A DNA stretch of 64,000 bases from Paraburkholderia metrosideri (GTDB taxonomy: Bacteria; Pseudomonadota; Gammaproteobacteria; Burkholderiales; Burkholderiaceae). The notes beneath the pieces are model-generated. The model was not told the DNA's origin. It ran no database searches and saw nothing but the letters and a program-made list of their open reading frames with translations. A program made the position numbers and the translations under genes. Of this stretch, positions 27,590-37,558 are shown one piece after another (positions within the stretch are counted from its first letter, which is position 1; the number at the start of each line of letters is the position of its first letter). The stretch is taken from assembly GCF_904848625.1 (NCBI RefSeq), contig NZ_CAJHCP010000008.1, forward strand, positions 397,820 through 461,819, given 5' to 3'.

Positions 27590-28222
27590 ATGACCATCCC
27601 GCGCCGCGCGCTGCTCGTTATCGACGTGCAGAACGAATACGTGACCGGCGATCTGCCCATCGAATTCCCGGACGTGCAGACCTCGCTCGCCAACATCGCC
27701 CGAGCAATGGATGCCGCGCGCGACGCCGGCATCCCGATCGTGGTCGTGCAGAATTTCGCGCCGGCTACCTCGCCGCTATTCGCACGCGGCAGCGCGACGG
27801 CGGAACTGCATACCGTGGTGAGCTCACGTGCTCACGATCACTACGTCGAAAAGTCGCTGCCGAGCGCATTCACCGGTACCGATCTGGCAGACTGGCTCGC
27901 CGCCCGGCAGGTCGATACGCTGACCGTCACCGGCTACATGACCCACAACTGCGACGCGTCGACCATCAACCATGCGGTTCACGCGGGGCTTGCCGTCGAG
28001 TTCCTGGATGACGCGACGGGTTCGGTGCCGTATGAAAACAGCGCGGGTTTTGCCAGCGCGGAGGAGATTCATCGCGTGTTCAGCGTGGTCATGCAGTCGC
28101 GCTTCGCGGCGGTGGCGAGCACGGAAGCATGGCTGGCGTCGGTGAAGAGCGGGGAGCCGCTCGCGCGCGGCAACATTTATGCGTCGAATCAGGCGGCGCG
28201 GGCCCGCCAGACGGTTGCATAG
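27590..28222 (+). CDS. Isochorismatase-family cysteine hydrolase
   Basis: A 210-residue hydrolase beginning PRRALLVIDVQNEYVTGDLP, with the catalytic Asp in LLVIDVQN, the Lys in HYVEKSLPSAF and the nucleophilic Cys in GYMTHNCDAST; together these form the Asp-Lys-Cys triad of the family. The substrate (an amide, carbamate or isochorismate-like compound) cannot be told. CAGGAG lies 8 bases ahead of the ATG at 27590. A longer frame from 27422 has unlike composition and is rejected. It stands alone, with 285 bp of empty sequence before it. Confidence 0.88.
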   Translation: MTIPRRALLVIDVQNEYVTGDLPIEFPDVQTSLANIARAMDAARDAGIPIVVVQNFAPATSPLFARGSATAELHTVVSSRAHDHYVEKSLPSAFTGTDLADWLAARQVDTLTVTGYMTHNCDASTINHAVHAGLAVEFLDDATGSVPYENSAGFASAEEIHRVFSVVMQSRFAAVASTEAWLASVKSGEPLARGNIYASNQAARARQTVA

Positions 28223-28408
28223 GGCGGCTGTACACGCCGCATCGGAATGAGCGGCGCGGCTTCAGATGCTGGATAACTGCAGCCGGGGCGTTCCGAGAAA
28301 AGTGTCGCGCATAAAACCAGGACGGGCGGATTCACTCACTCCTCCGTCCTGGTTGCATGAGTCCCGGTGAGGCTGACCTGATAGCCCGGCTTCCGGACCG
28401 CTTGCCGC

Positions 28409-29050
28409 TTACGCCGCCTTGTTCCGCAACGCCGGGCTCAGGCGCATCGCGTCGAAAACACCTTCAAGCAGTTGTTGCGCATGCGCGCCGAAATCGGTTG
28501 CGTCGGGCAGGAACAGCATGTCGCGCAGCGACCCGCTGACAAACGCGTGCACCATCGCCGCGGCCAGCTTCGTATTCAGATCGGCGGGCAACTGGCTCTT
28601 GGAGATCGCGTTGCGCAGACCCCCTTCGATTTTCGCCAGGCCTTCGCGCATATTGGTCTGATAGCGGACCATCACCGGCCCCATCTCTTCGACGAACTCG
28701 CACTTCAGAAACAGGATGTCGAAAACCCGCCGGCGACGCGGGTCGTTAGCCGTGTCGCGCAGACACACCACGCAGATTTCCATTAATCGACCAAGCGGAT
28801 CGGGCTCGTTAGGGTCTAGCGACGCCGCTTTGAGTTCGTCCAGCGGAAGCAGCACGCGGTCGAACATTTCGGTGAAGAGGTCGCCTTTGTGCGCGAAGTG
28901 CCAGTAAATGGCTCCGCGCGTGACGCCGGCAGCGTGGGCGATGTCGGCTAAGGAAGTGCGAGATACCCCTTTTTCGAAGAAGACCTGCTCGGCTGCGTCG
29001 AGAATGCTCGTGCGCGTCTCCAGCGCCTCTTCTTTGGTTCTTCTGACCAT
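28409..29050 (-). CDS. bpeR: TetR/AcrR-family repressor of the adjacent efflux operon
   Basis: A 213-residue TetR-type regulator. The HTH lies at about residues 30-52 (SLADIAHAAGVTRGAIYWHF, nearly the AcrR sequence), and the C-terminal domain is the AcrR_C type (LPLDELKA and following). It is divergent from an RND operon, the arrangement of bpeR-bpeAB-oprB in Burkholderia pseudomallei and of acrR-acrAB in enterics. The bpeR symbol is transferred by position and similarity. An acrAB-type operator lies in the shared intergenic region. Confidence 0.88.
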   Translation of the reverse strand: MVRRTKEEALETRTSILDAAEQVFFEKGVSRTSLADIAHAAGVTRGAIYWHFAHKGDLFTEMFDRVLLPLDELKAASLDPNEPDPLGRLMEICVVCLRDTANDPRRRRVFDILFLKCEFVEEMGPVMVRYQTNMREGLAKIEGGLRNAISKSQLPADLNTKLAAAMVHAFVSGSLRDMLFLPDATDFGAHAQQLLEGVFDAMRLSPALRNKAA

Positions 29051-29185
29051 GTTGGTAAGACCTGCCCTGACTGTGGGGTTTCACGGGCGTTATTAAGTCA
29101 GCCCGATGACAATCTGTCTGCAATTTAACCAAATTGCGAAGCAAACTTGCGGGCCCCCCGCCTGCAAGAGAAGTAAATGCACTTT

Positions 29186-29213
29186 TACATGCATTCGTGA
29201 ACGTATATATAAT
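29186..29213 (+). promoter_or_regulatory. AcrR-type operator overlapping the efflux promoter
   Basis: A 24-bp imperfect palindrome at 29186-29209 (starting TACATGCATTCG and ending GTATATA) matches the E. coli acrAB operator, as I remember it, at 19 of 24 positions. It overlaps a promoter made of TTTACA (29184-29189), an 18-bp spacer and a perfect TATAAT (29208-29213). A repressor bound here would cover the whole promoter. The rest of the 428-bp intergenic region is gene-free, leaving an mRNA leader of about 260 bases before the adaptor gene. Confidence 0.75.
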
Positions 29214-29478
29214 AGCACCCCACGATCGGATAGCCCAAGCCGTGACGACCGGTTAATATCCGTCACTGTTGCCTTTCAAACGCTTTGCGCCGCCGCTGAA
29301 CGGGGGGCGCCGCGCGGCATTTCCCGGTTTGGCGCATTTACATCAGGGTGCCTCTGCAGGTGCTGCTTTGCATCCACGGGCTTCCGGTCAAGCGTCGCAA
29401 GACGCATGTGTGCGCTGTCGTCCCCGGGGTAGGGATGCGCGCACTTTTTCATTCTCAGTCTTAGACAGAGGTCGCTCC

Positions 29479-30711
29479 ATGCGCGTCGAACGGATTCCAT
29501 TCCGCTTAATTAGTGCCGCGACGGCTGCCGTATTGCTGGCAGCATGCGGACAAAAACAATCTGCCCCGCCGCCACAAACGCCCGAAGTAGGCGTCGTCAC
29601 TCTCCAGCCGACAACCGTAGCGGTCGTCACCGAACTGCCGGGCCGCACCAGTGCTTTCCTCGTCGCGCAAGTGCGCGCACGGGTCGACGGCATCGTGCTG
29701 CGCCGCGAGTTCACGGAAGGTGGCCAGGTCAAGGCGGGTCAACGTCTGTACAAGATCGACCCGGCACCGTACATCGCCACGTTGAACAATGCGAAGGCAA
29801 CGCTCGCGAAGGCGCAGGCGAACCTCGTGTCGGTGACGGCGCAGGCCAACCGCTATAAGGTGCTGGTCGCCGCGAACGCGGTCAGCAAGCAGGACTACGA
29901 CAACGCGGTCGCCTCAGAAGGGCAGGCCGTTGCCGATGTCGCAGCGGGCAAGGCAGCCGTCGACACCGCGCAGATCAATCTCGGCTATACGGATGTGACC
30001 TCGCCGGTCACCGGCCAGATCGGTGTGTCGCAGGTCACGCCGGGCGCGTATGTGCAGGCAAGCGCCGCGACATTGATGGCTACCGTCCAGCAACTCGACC
30101 CGGTCTATGTCGACCTGACGCAATCGAGCCTCGACGGTCTGAAGCTGCGCCGTGAAGTGCAGGAAGGGCGTCTGAAGACGAGCGGTCCGGATGCGGCGCA
30201 AGTCTCGCTGATTCTCGAAGACGGCCGCACTTACTCCGAAAAGGGCAAGCTGCAGTTCACCGACGTGACGGTCGATCAGGGCACGGGATCGGTCACGGTT
30301 CGCGCAATCTTCAAGAACGCCGACAAGGTGCTGCTGCCGGGCATGTTCGTGCGCGCGCGCATCGACGAAGGTGTGAACCAGAACGCGATCGTCGTGCCGC
30401 AAGTCGGCATCACGCATGACCAGAAGGGTCAACCGACCGCACTGGTGGTGGGTGACGACAACAAGGTCACGCTGCGTCAGCTCGTCACCAACGGCACGTA
30501 CGGCAACAACTGGGTGGTCGCAAGCGGCCTCAAGCCAGGTGACCGCGTGATCGTCCAGGGCACCGACAAGGCGCGCCCGGGCATGCAGGTCAAGCCAGTT
30601 GCCGCGCAACTTCCCGCCACCCCCGCTTCCGACGCAGCCGCTCAGGGCGCGCCGGCCGCCAGCGGTGCTGCTCAGACGGCGCAACCCGCCTCTGCTGCAT
30701 CGGGCGCGTAA
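29479..30711 (+). CDS. bpeA: RND efflux periplasmic adaptor (AcrA/BpeA type)
   Basis: A 410-residue membrane-fusion lipoprotein that joins the inner-membrane pump to the outer-membrane channel. The signal peptide ends with LLAACGQ (Cys23). The lipoyl-like part contains VRARVDGIVLRREFTEGGQVKAGQRLYKIDP; a helical hairpin and beta-barrel domain follow, then an Ala/Pro/Gln-rich tail of about 35 residues. The start at 29479 places the lipobox correctly. It is the first gene of the operon, 18 bp before the pump gene. Confidence 0.92.
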   Translation: MRVERIPFRLISAATAAVLLAACGQKQSAPPPQTPEVGVVTLQPTTVAVVTELPGRTSAFLVAQVRARVDGIVLRREFTEGGQVKAGQRLYKIDPAPYIATLNNAKATLAKAQANLVSVTAQANRYKVLVAANAVSKQDYDNAVASEGQAVADVAAGKAAVDTAQINLGYTDVTSPVTGQIGVSQVTPGAYVQASAATLMATVQQLDPVYVDLTQSSLDGLKLRREVQEGRLKTSGPDAAQVSLILEDGRTYSEKGKLQFTDVTVDQGTGSVTVRAIFKNADKVLLPGMFVRARIDEGVNQNAIVVPQVGITHDQKGQPTALVVGDDNKVTLRQLVTNGTYGNNWVVASGLKPGDRVIVQGTDKARPGMQVKPVAAQLPATPASDAAAQGAPAASGAAQTAQPASAASGA

Positions 30712-30729
30712 TAACAGGGAGCCCGCCTC

Positions 30730-33700
30730 ATGGCAAAGTTCTTCATTGATCGCCCGATTTTTGCATGGGTGATCGCCATTATTCTGATGCTCGCGGGTAT
30801 CGCGTCGGTCTTTACGTTGCCGATCGCGCAATACCCGACCATCGCGCCGCCGGCTGTGCAGATCAGCGCAACCTACCCGGGCGCATCGGCGAAGACGGTG
30901 GAAAACACCGTCACGCAGGTGATCGAGCAGCAGATGAGTGGTCTCGACCACTTGCTGTATCTGGCGTCCACCTCGGACGACTCGGGTACCGCAACCATCA
31001 CGCTGACGTTCGCGGCCGGCACCAACCCTGACATCGCGCAGGTGCAGGTGCAGAACAAGCTGCAACTCGCCACGCCGCTGTTGCCGCAGGCCGTGCAGCA
31101 GTTGGGCACCAAGGTCACGAAGTCGAGCAGCAGCTTCTTGCTGGTCATGGCTTTCGTGTCCGAAGACGGCAGCATGAGCAAGTACGACCTGGCGAACTAC
31201 GTCGCGTCCAACATTCAGGATCCGGTCAGCCGGATCGACGGTGTGGGTACGGTGACGCTGTTCGGCTCGCAGTACGCGATGCGAATCTGGCTCGACGCGA
31301 ACAAGCTGAATAACTTCGGCCTGACGCCTGTCGACGTGCAAACCGCACTGACCGCGCAGAACGTGCAGGTTGCAGGCGGCTCGCTTGGCGGCACGCCGTC
31401 GGTGCCGGGTCAGGTGCTGCAGGCCACCATCACGCAGGCCACGCTGCTGAACACGCCTGAACAGTTCGGCAACATCCTGCTGAAGGTGAATCAGGACGGC
31501 TCGCAAGTGCGTCTGCGCGACGTGTCGCACATCGAGCTGGGTGGCGAAAACTACAACTTCGACACCAAGTACAACGGGCAGCCTACGGCTGGCTTCGGTA
31601 TTCAGCTCGCCACCGGTGCGAACGCGCTGGCTACGGCGAAAGCGGTCCGCGCGAAGGTCGCTGAACTGTCGAAGTACTTCCCGCACGGCCTGGTCGTCCA
31701 GTATCCGTACGACACCACGCCGTTCGTGCGTCTGTCGATCGAAGAAGTGGTCAAGACGCTGCTCGAAGGTATCGTGCTGGTGTTCCTGGTCATGTACCTG
31801 TTCCTGCAGAACCTGCGCGCCACGCTGATCCCGACGATCGCCGTGCCGGTGGTGCTGCTGGGCACGTTCGCGGTGATGGGTCTGGTGGGCTTCTCGATCA
31901 ACACGCTGTCCATGTTCGGGCTGGTGCTCGCGATCGGCCTGCTGGTGGACGATGCGATCGTGGTGGTGGAAAACGTCGAGCGGGTGATGCAGGAGGAGGG
32001 CTTATCCCCTCGCGACGCAACCCGCAAGGCGATGGACCAGATCACCGGCGCACTGGTCGGCGTGGCGCTCGTGCTGTCGGCGGTGTTCGTGCCGGTCGCG
32101 TTCTCGGGCGGCTCGGTCGGCGCTATTTACCGGCAGTTCTCGCTGACGATCGTGGCGGCGATGGTGCTGTCCGTGCTGGTCGCGTTGATTCTGACGCCGG
32201 CACTGTGCGCGACGATCCTCAAGCCGATTCCGAAGGGGCATCACGAAAAATCCACCGGGTTCTTCGGCTGGTTCAACCGCACGTTCAACAAGAGCCGCGA
32301 CAAGTATCACTCGGGCGTGCACCACGTGATCAAGCGCTCGGGCCGCTGGCTCATCATCTACATGGTGGTGATCTTCGCGGTGGGTCTGCTGTTCGTGAAG
32401 CTGCCGAAGTCGTTCCTGCCTGATGAAGATCAGGGCACGATGTTCGTGCTGGTGCAGACGCCGTCGGGTTCGACCCAGGAAACCACCGCGCGCGCGTTGA
32501 AGGACGTGTCCGACTACCTGCTCAACGACGAGAAGGCGATTGTCGAATCGACCTTCACGGTGAACGGCTTCAGCTTCGCCGGTCGTGGCCAGAACGCGGG
32601 TCTCGTGTTCGTGCGGATGAAGGACTACGCGCAGCGTCAGCACTCGGACCAGAAGGTCCAGGCGCTGGTGGGCCGGCTGTACATGCATTTTGCCGGCTAC
32701 AAGAACGCCGTCGTGTTCCCGGTCAATCCGCCGTCGATTCCTGAACTCGGTACGGCAGCGGGCTTCGACTTCCAGTTGCAGGACCGCGCGGGTGTCGGCC
32801 ATGAAAAGCTGATGGAAGCACGGAACATGCTGCTGGGCATGGCCGCGAAAGATCCGACGCTGGCTCAGGTGCGTCCGAACGGCCTGAACGATACGCCGCA
32901 GTTCAAGGTGAATATCGATCGGGAGAAGGCTGAGGCGCTGGGCGTTGCCGTGTCCGACATCAACACGACGTTCTCGATTGCGTGGGCTTCCGCGTATGTG
33001 AACAACTTCCTCGATACCGACGGCCGGATCAAGAAGGTCTACCTGCAAGGCGACGCGCCTTTCCGGATGAAACCGGAAGACGTGAGTGCCTGGTTCGTGC
33101 GCAACAGCGCGGGCGCGATGGTGCCGTTCTCGGCTTTCGCCAACACGGAGTGGATCTACGGTTCGCCGAAGCTCGAACGCTACAACGGTATTTCGTCGGT
33201 CGAAATCCAGGGCGCGGCGGCACCGGGCAAGTCGACCGGTCAGGCCATGACGGCGATGGAAGCACTCGTGACCAAGTTGCCGGCAGGTATCGGCTACGAA
33301 TGGACGGGTCTGTCGCTGCAGGAACGTCAGTCGGGTTCGCAGGCGCCGATTCTGTACGGCATCTCGATCCTCGTCGTGTTCCTGTGTCTCGCGGCGTTGT
33401 ATGAAAGCTGGTCGATCCCGTTCTCGGTGATCATGGTGGTGCCGCTCGGCGTGATCGGCGCACTGCTGGCCGCTACGCTGCGTGGGCTCGAGAACGACGT
33501 GTTCTTCCAGGTGGGTCTGTTGACCACGGTCGGGTTGTCGGCGAAGAACGCGATTCTGATCGTGGAATTCGCCCGCGAGTTGCAGCAGGGTGAAGGAATG
33601 GGGCCGGTCGAGGCCGCGCTGGAAGCGGCGCGTCTGCGGTTGCGTCCAATTCTGATGACCTCGCTCGCGTTCATTCTCGGCGTGCTGCCGCTCGCTATCA

Positions 33701-33942
33701 GTAACGGCGCGGGCTCGGCAAGCCAGCACGCGATCGGTACCGGCGTGATCGGCGGGATGTTGACGGCGACCTTCCTCGCGATTTTCATGATCCCGATGTT
33801 CTTCGTCGTGATCCGCGCGAAGTTCGGCGGTGAGAAGGAAGACCCGGATGAGGCGCTCGCACACTACAACCAGCACCATCCGCATGATCCGCAAGCTGGC
33901 GGCTCAGCGGCTGATGAGGGTTCGGGCAAGGACGGACATTGA
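30730..33942 (+). CDS. bpeB: RND multidrug efflux transporter (AcrB/BpeB type, HAE1)
   Basis: A 1070-residue inner-membrane proton-drug antiporter. The N-terminus MAKFFIDRPIFAWVIAIILM is typical of HAE1 pumps. The first periplasmic loop contains ATYPGASAKTVENTVTQVIE, and the transmembrane proton-relay acids are in LLVDDAIVVVENVER. A second membrane half (from about 870) ends GVIGGMLTATFLAIFMIPMF. Likely substrates are hydrophobic drugs, as for AcrB and BpeB; this is inferred. The outer-membrane gene starts 1 bp after the stop. Confidence 0.95.
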   Translation: MAKFFIDRPIFAWVIAIILMLAGIASVFTLPIAQYPTIAPPAVQISATYPGASAKTVENTVTQVIEQQMSGLDHLLYLASTSDDSGTATITLTFAAGTNPDIAQVQVQNKLQLATPLLPQAVQQLGTKVTKSSSSFLLVMAFVSEDGSMSKYDLANYVASNIQDPVSRIDGVGTVTLFGSQYAMRIWLDANKLNNFGLTPVDVQTALTAQNVQVAGGSLGGTPSVPGQVLQATITQATLLNTPEQFGNILLKVNQDGSQVRLRDVSHIELGGENYNFDTKYNGQPTAGFGIQLATGANALATAKAVRAKVAELSKYFPHGLVVQYPYDTTPFVRLSIEEVVKTLLEGIVLVFLVMYLFLQNLRATLIPTIAVPVVLLGTFAVMGLVGFSINTLSMFGLVLAIGLLVDDAIVVVENVERVMQEEGLSPRDATRKAMDQITGALVGVALVLSAVFVPVAFSGGSVGAIYRQFSLTIVAAMVLSVLVALILTPALCATILKPIPKGHHEKSTGFFGWFNRTFNKSRDKYHSGVHHVIKRSGRWLIIYMVVIFAVGLLFVKLPKSFLPDEDQGTMFVLVQTPSGSTQETTARALKDVSDYLLNDEKAIVESTFTVNGFSFAGRGQNAGLVFVRMKDYAQRQHSDQKVQALVGRLYMHFAGYKNAVVFPVNPPSIPELGTAAGFDFQLQDRAGVGHEKLMEARNMLLGMAAKDPTLAQVRPNGLNDTPQFKVNIDREKAEALGVAVSDINTTFSIAWASAYVNNFLDTDGRIKKVYLQGDAPFRMKPEDVSAWFVRNSAGAMVPFSAFANTEWIYGSPKLERYNGISSVEIQGAAAPGKSTGQAMTAMEALVTKLPAGIGYEWTGLSLQERQSGSQAPILYGISILVVFLCLAALYESWSIPFSVIMVVPLGVIGALLAATLRGLENDVFFQVGLLTTVGLSAKNAILIVEFARELQQGEGMGPVEAALEAARLRLRPILMTSLAFILGVLPLAISNGAGSASQHAIGTGVIGGMLTATFLAIFMIPMFFVVIRAKFGGEKEDPDEALAHYNQHHPHDPQAGGSAADEGSGKDGH

Positions 33943-33943
33943 G

Positions 33944-35494
33944 ATGCAAAAACACTCTTTGATTGCAGTGGCGGTCGCGTTGTTCGCCACGGGTTGCACG
34001 ATGGCGCCGCATTATCAGCGTCCGGACGCACCCGTGACGTCGACCTTCCCGACCGGCGGCGTGTACGACACGCAGCCGGGCGCGACCCAGCCGGGTCAGC
34101 AGCAACAGCCCGGCTCGACCAGCGCGGCGCGCAGCGCGAACGGCCAGGCCGCCGCCGACATCGGCTGGCGCAATTTCTTCGTCGATCCGCGCATGCAGCA
34201 GCTGATCGAGATCGCGCTGAAGAACAACCGCGATCTGCGTGTGTCGGTGCTGAACATGCAGTCGTCACAGGCGCAGTATCGGATCGTTCGCGCCGGTCTG
34301 CTGCCGACGCTCGAAGCCGCGGGCTCGGGAACCCGGCAGCGTACGCCGCTGGATCTGTCGTCGGTTCCTGAGACGATCACCAGCTCGTACTCGGTCGGTC
34401 TGAATGCGTCGTGGGAAATCGACTTTTTCGGGCGGGTTCAGAGTCTGAAGGATCAGGCGTTGGCGACCTACCTGGGCACGACCCAGGCGCGCAAGGCAGC
34501 GGAAATCGCGCTGGTCTCGCAGGTGGCGAACCAGTATCTGACGGTGCTCGAACTCGACGACCTGCTGAAGGTCACGCAAGATACGTTGAAGACCGCGCAG
34601 GACTCGTACCGCATCACCAAGCTGCAGTTCGACAACGGCACCGGTTCGGAACTCGATCTGCGTCAGGCGCAGACCGTGGTCGAGCAAGCCGCCGCGAATC
34701 TGCAGGCGCAGGCGCGTTTGCGGGCTCAGGCCGAGAACGCGCTGGTGCTGTTGCTCGGTGAACCGCTGCCGGCCGATCTGGCGCCGGGTCTGAAGCTGAA
34801 CGATCAGAATCTGCTGACGGATATCCCTGCCGGTCTGCCGTCCGATCTGCTGACGCGTCGTCCGGACATCATGGAGGCCGAGGAGAATCTGCTCGCGGCC
34901 AACGCGAATATCGGCGCGGCGCGGGCGGCATTCTTCCCGCAGGTCACGCTGACGGGCAGTGTCGGTACGCTGAGCCCGACGCTGGGTGGTCTGTTCAAGC
35001 CGGGTTCGGCGGCGTGGAGTTTCGCACCGTCGATCACGGTGCCGATTTTCGAGGGCGGCCAGTTGAAGGCCAGCCTCGACGTCGCCAACATCCAGAAGAA
35101 CGTGCAGATCGCCACGTATGAAAAGGCGATCCAGACGGCCTTCCGCGAAGTGGCCGACGGACTGGCGGCGCGCGGCACCTACGATCAGCAGATTCAGTCG
35201 CTGGAGCGCAATACCTTTGCGGAACAGCGCCGGCTGGATTTGTCGAACCTGCGCTATACGAACGGGGTCGACAGCTATCTGTCGGTGCTGACCGCGCAGA
35301 CGGATCTGTACACGTCGCAGCAATCGCTGATCACGGCGCGCATGGAGCGCCTGCAGAACCTGGTCACGCTGTATCAGGCGTTGGGCGGTGGGTGGATCGA
35401 GCATACCGGCGATCAACCGCGTCCGGCTGACGCACCGGTCGACTACGGTGCAGCAAGTGCACCGGTGGCGGCTTCGGCGGCGACGGCGGGGTGA
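33944..35494 (+). CDS. oprB: Outer-membrane efflux channel (OprM/OprB type)
   Basis: A 516-residue TolC-family lipoprotein. The signal peptide ends ALFATGCTMAP (Cys18). Two OEP repeats form the helical barrel, with motifs such as WEIDFFGRVQSLKDQA, LRQAQTVVEQAAANLQ and FPQVTLTGSVGTLSP. The C-terminal region (residues about 480-516) is low-complexity. It completes the tripartite pump of the bpeAB-oprB type. The ATG at 33944 is preferred to an upstream frame (33830) because of the lipobox and tight spacing to the pump gene. Confidence 0.93.
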   Translation: MQKHSLIAVAVALFATGCTMAPHYQRPDAPVTSTFPTGGVYDTQPGATQPGQQQQPGSTSAARSANGQAAADIGWRNFFVDPRMQQLIEIALKNNRDLRVSVLNMQSSQAQYRIVRAGLLPTLEAAGSGTRQRTPLDLSSVPETITSSYSVGLNASWEIDFFGRVQSLKDQALATYLGTTQARKAAEIALVSQVANQYLTVLELDDLLKVTQDTLKTAQDSYRITKLQFDNGTGSELDLRQAQTVVEQAAANLQAQARLRAQAENALVLLLGEPLPADLAPGLKLNDQNLLTDIPAGLPSDLLTRRPDIMEAEENLLAANANIGAARAAFFPQVTLTGSVGTLSPTLGGLFKPGSAAWSFAPSITVPIFEGGQLKASLDVANIQKNVQIATYEKAIQTAFREVADGLAARGTYDQQIQSLERNTFAEQRRLDLSNLRYTNGVDSYLSVLTAQTDLYTSQQSLITARMERLQNLVTLYQALGGGWIEHTGDQPRPADAPVDYGAASAPVAASAATAG

Positions 35495-35578
35495 GTCGAG
35501 TCTTGCATCGGCAGGTGCGCGGAGCGGGTTATGTTTTAACGAAACCGTTCTGCGCAGTTCGCTGAAGCTGAGAGAAAT

Positions 35579-35610
35579 AGAAAAAGCCACGGCATGCCGT
35601 GGCTTTTTCT
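35579..35610. terminator. Perfect 32-bp palindromic terminator
   Basis: The sequence from 35579 to 35610 equals its own reverse complement, with the core GCCACGGCATGCCGTGGC flanked by A5 and T5 tracts. It lies 85 bp after oprB and 50 bp from the stop of the permease on the other strand, so it probably terminates both convergent transcripts. Confidence 0.9.
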
Positions 35611-35659
35611 TTGTTGCCTGTCATTCGCACTGCCACTCGTCGCGGCAGGCTCCATCACC

Positions 35660-37069
35660 TCAATGCAAATCCACCGCGCGCAGCATCTGATCTCCCTGCG
35701 CTTCGTTTCCCGCACGTCCGTCGAAATCATGTCCGGCATGACGAATCTCGCAGCGCGCTTTCTTCTCGCTCTTCACGCCGTTGAAGATCAGGTTCAGCAC
35801 CACCGCCGACACCGAAGCCAGCAGAATCCCGCTATGCAGCAGCGGCGACAGCGCCGGCGGCAGTTTCGAGAAGAAGTGCGGCGACACGACCGGCACCAGA
35901 CCGAGCCCGATACTCACCGCGACGATGAACAGGTTGTGGTGGTTCTTCACGAAGTCGACCTTCGATAGCACCTTGATGCCGTTCGCCGCGACCATCCCAA
36001 ACATCACGATGCCCGCGCCGCCGAGCACGAAGGCTGGCACCGACGCGACCACCTGCGCCATCTTCGGAAACAGGCCGAGCAGCACGAGGATCACACCGCC
36101 CATCGCGCAGACAAAGCGGCTCTTCACACCGGTCACGCCGATCAAGCCGACGTTCTGCGAGAACGAGGTATGCGGGAACGAGTTGAAGATGCCGCCGATC
36201 AGCGTGCCCAGACCATCCACACGCAGACCGCGCACGAGCGCCTTCTGATCGACCGGACGATCGACCATGTCACCGACTGCGAGGAACATGCCGGTCGATT
36301 CGATGAACGTGACGAACATCACGGTGACCATCGTCGCGATCGACAGCGGATCGAAGTGCGGCAGCCCGAAGTGGAACGGCATCACGAAGCCGACCCACGG
36401 CGCGTGCGTGACGCCGTCCATGTTGACTCGACCGAGCGCCAGCGCAATCAGGAAACCGGCGACGATGCCGAGCAGCACCGAGATGTTGGCGAGGAAGCCT
36501 TTCGCGAACTTGTTGATCAGCAGGATCAGCATCAGCACGAGCAGCGACAGACCCAGGTAGATCGGATTGCCGTAATCGGGATTGCCTACGCCGCCGGCCG
36601 CCCAGTTGATGCCGACTTCCATCAGCGACAACCCGATCACCGAGATCACCACGCCGATCACCACAGGCGGGAAGAAGCGCAGCAATTTTCCGACCATTGG
36701 CGCGAGAAGAATGCCGACCACCCCGGCCGCGATGGTCGAACCGAAGATGTCGAGAATGCCGAGCGACGGATTGGTGCCGATCGCGACCATCGGACCGACG
36801 GCTGCGAACGTGCAGCCCATGATGACCGGCAGGCGAATGCCGAAGATCCACAGCCCGAGGGTCTGGATCAGCGTGGCAATACCGCAGGAAAACAAATCGG
36901 CGCTGATCAGGAACGCGATCTGGTCTTTCGGCAACTTGAGCGCGGCGCCAATGATCAGCGGCACCGCGACCGCCCCGGCGTACATCACCAGAACGTGCTG
37001 AATGCCGAGGGTGAGCAACTGGGCTGCGGGCAGTCTCTCGTCGCACGGGTGAACCGTGTTCGATTGCAT
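35660..37069 (-). CDS. NCS2-family nucleobase permease (xanthine/uracil type)
   Basis: A 469-residue inner-membrane proton symporter with about 14 hydrophobic segments. The QH motif is in LLTLGIQHVLVMYAGA near residue 23, and the NAT signature is in SQNVGLIGVTGVKSRFV. These fit xanthine or urate transporters more than uracil, but the specificity is not certain. The ATG at 37069 is chosen because family similarity begins there. Its promoter would be in the 477-bp gene-free stretch upstream. Confidence 0.88.
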   Translation of the reverse strand: MQSNTVHPCDERLPAAQLLTLGIQHVLVMYAGAVAVPLIIGAALKLPKDQIAFLISADLFSCGIATLIQTLGLWIFGIRLPVIMGCTFAAVGPMVAIGTNPSLGILDIFGSTIAAGVVGILLAPMVGKLLRFFPPVVIGVVISVIGLSLMEVGINWAAGGVGNPDYGNPIYLGLSLLVLMLILLINKFAKGFLANISVLLGIVAGFLIALALGRVNMDGVTHAPWVGFVMPFHFGLPHFDPLSIATMVTVMFVTFIESTGMFLAVGDMVDRPVDQKALVRGLRVDGLGTLIGGIFNSFPHTSFSQNVGLIGVTGVKSRFVCAMGGVILVLLGLFPKMAQVVASVPAFVLGGAGIVMFGMVAANGIKVLSKVDFVKNHHNLFIVAVSIGLGLVPVVSPHFFSKLPPALSPLLHSGILLASVSAVVLNLIFNGVKSEKKARCEIRHAGHDFDGRAGNEAQGDQMLRAVDLH

Positions 37070-37546
37070 ATCTCTGTCTCCACCAATCTGTTTTGGGAAT
37101 GACTCCAAGGTATCGGGGACGAAAATGTGCAACAAGACCACTGGGGCCTATTCCGGCATTCCCGGTGACGATATGGGTGGGCGTCGATTGAAAGGAGAAT
37201 TAAAGGTGTGTGAATCCTGCCGACGCGCTCAGCCCCTTGCAGCGGCGATTCAGCGACGCGCGCCCGGTGTGCCCGGGTGAAAGGGATATGTGTGAGAATC
37301 AATGAGGTGTATCCCGCTCAGCGCATAGTCCTGTTTTGACATGGCTCGCTGTCTGGCGGGGTTAACCCGCGATTTGGGATGTTCGGCGCGTTTTCGCGCG
37401 GGTTTGCGCAAGACCGCGAGAACATAGAAATCGATGCTTTTTGCCGGTGCGTTTCCGGATGTTTTTCGTGTGAAGACTCGCGTGTTTTTTTGCATGTTGC
37501 GCGTGTCTTTCGTTGGCTTCCGTTTTCCTGATCCCCGTCACTTCAC
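37070..37546. other. Gene-free stretch upstream of the permease and kinase remnant
   Basis: Only short frames without recognisable motifs occur in this 477-bp stretch. It separates the minus-strand permease from the plus-strand kinase remnant and presumably holds the permease promoter. I see no clear -35/-10 pair and no operator palindrome. Confidence 0.4.
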
Positions 37547-37558
37547 GTGCAATCGCCC

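Noticed and set aside
29914..31686. 590-codon open frame on the minus strand opposite the efflux adaptor and pump
   Set aside because: Spans two real genes in antisense, Arg-rich and without motifs.
32002..33894. 630-codon open frame on the minus strand opposite the RND pump
   Set aside because: Antisense of a well-conserved transporter; no recognisable domain.
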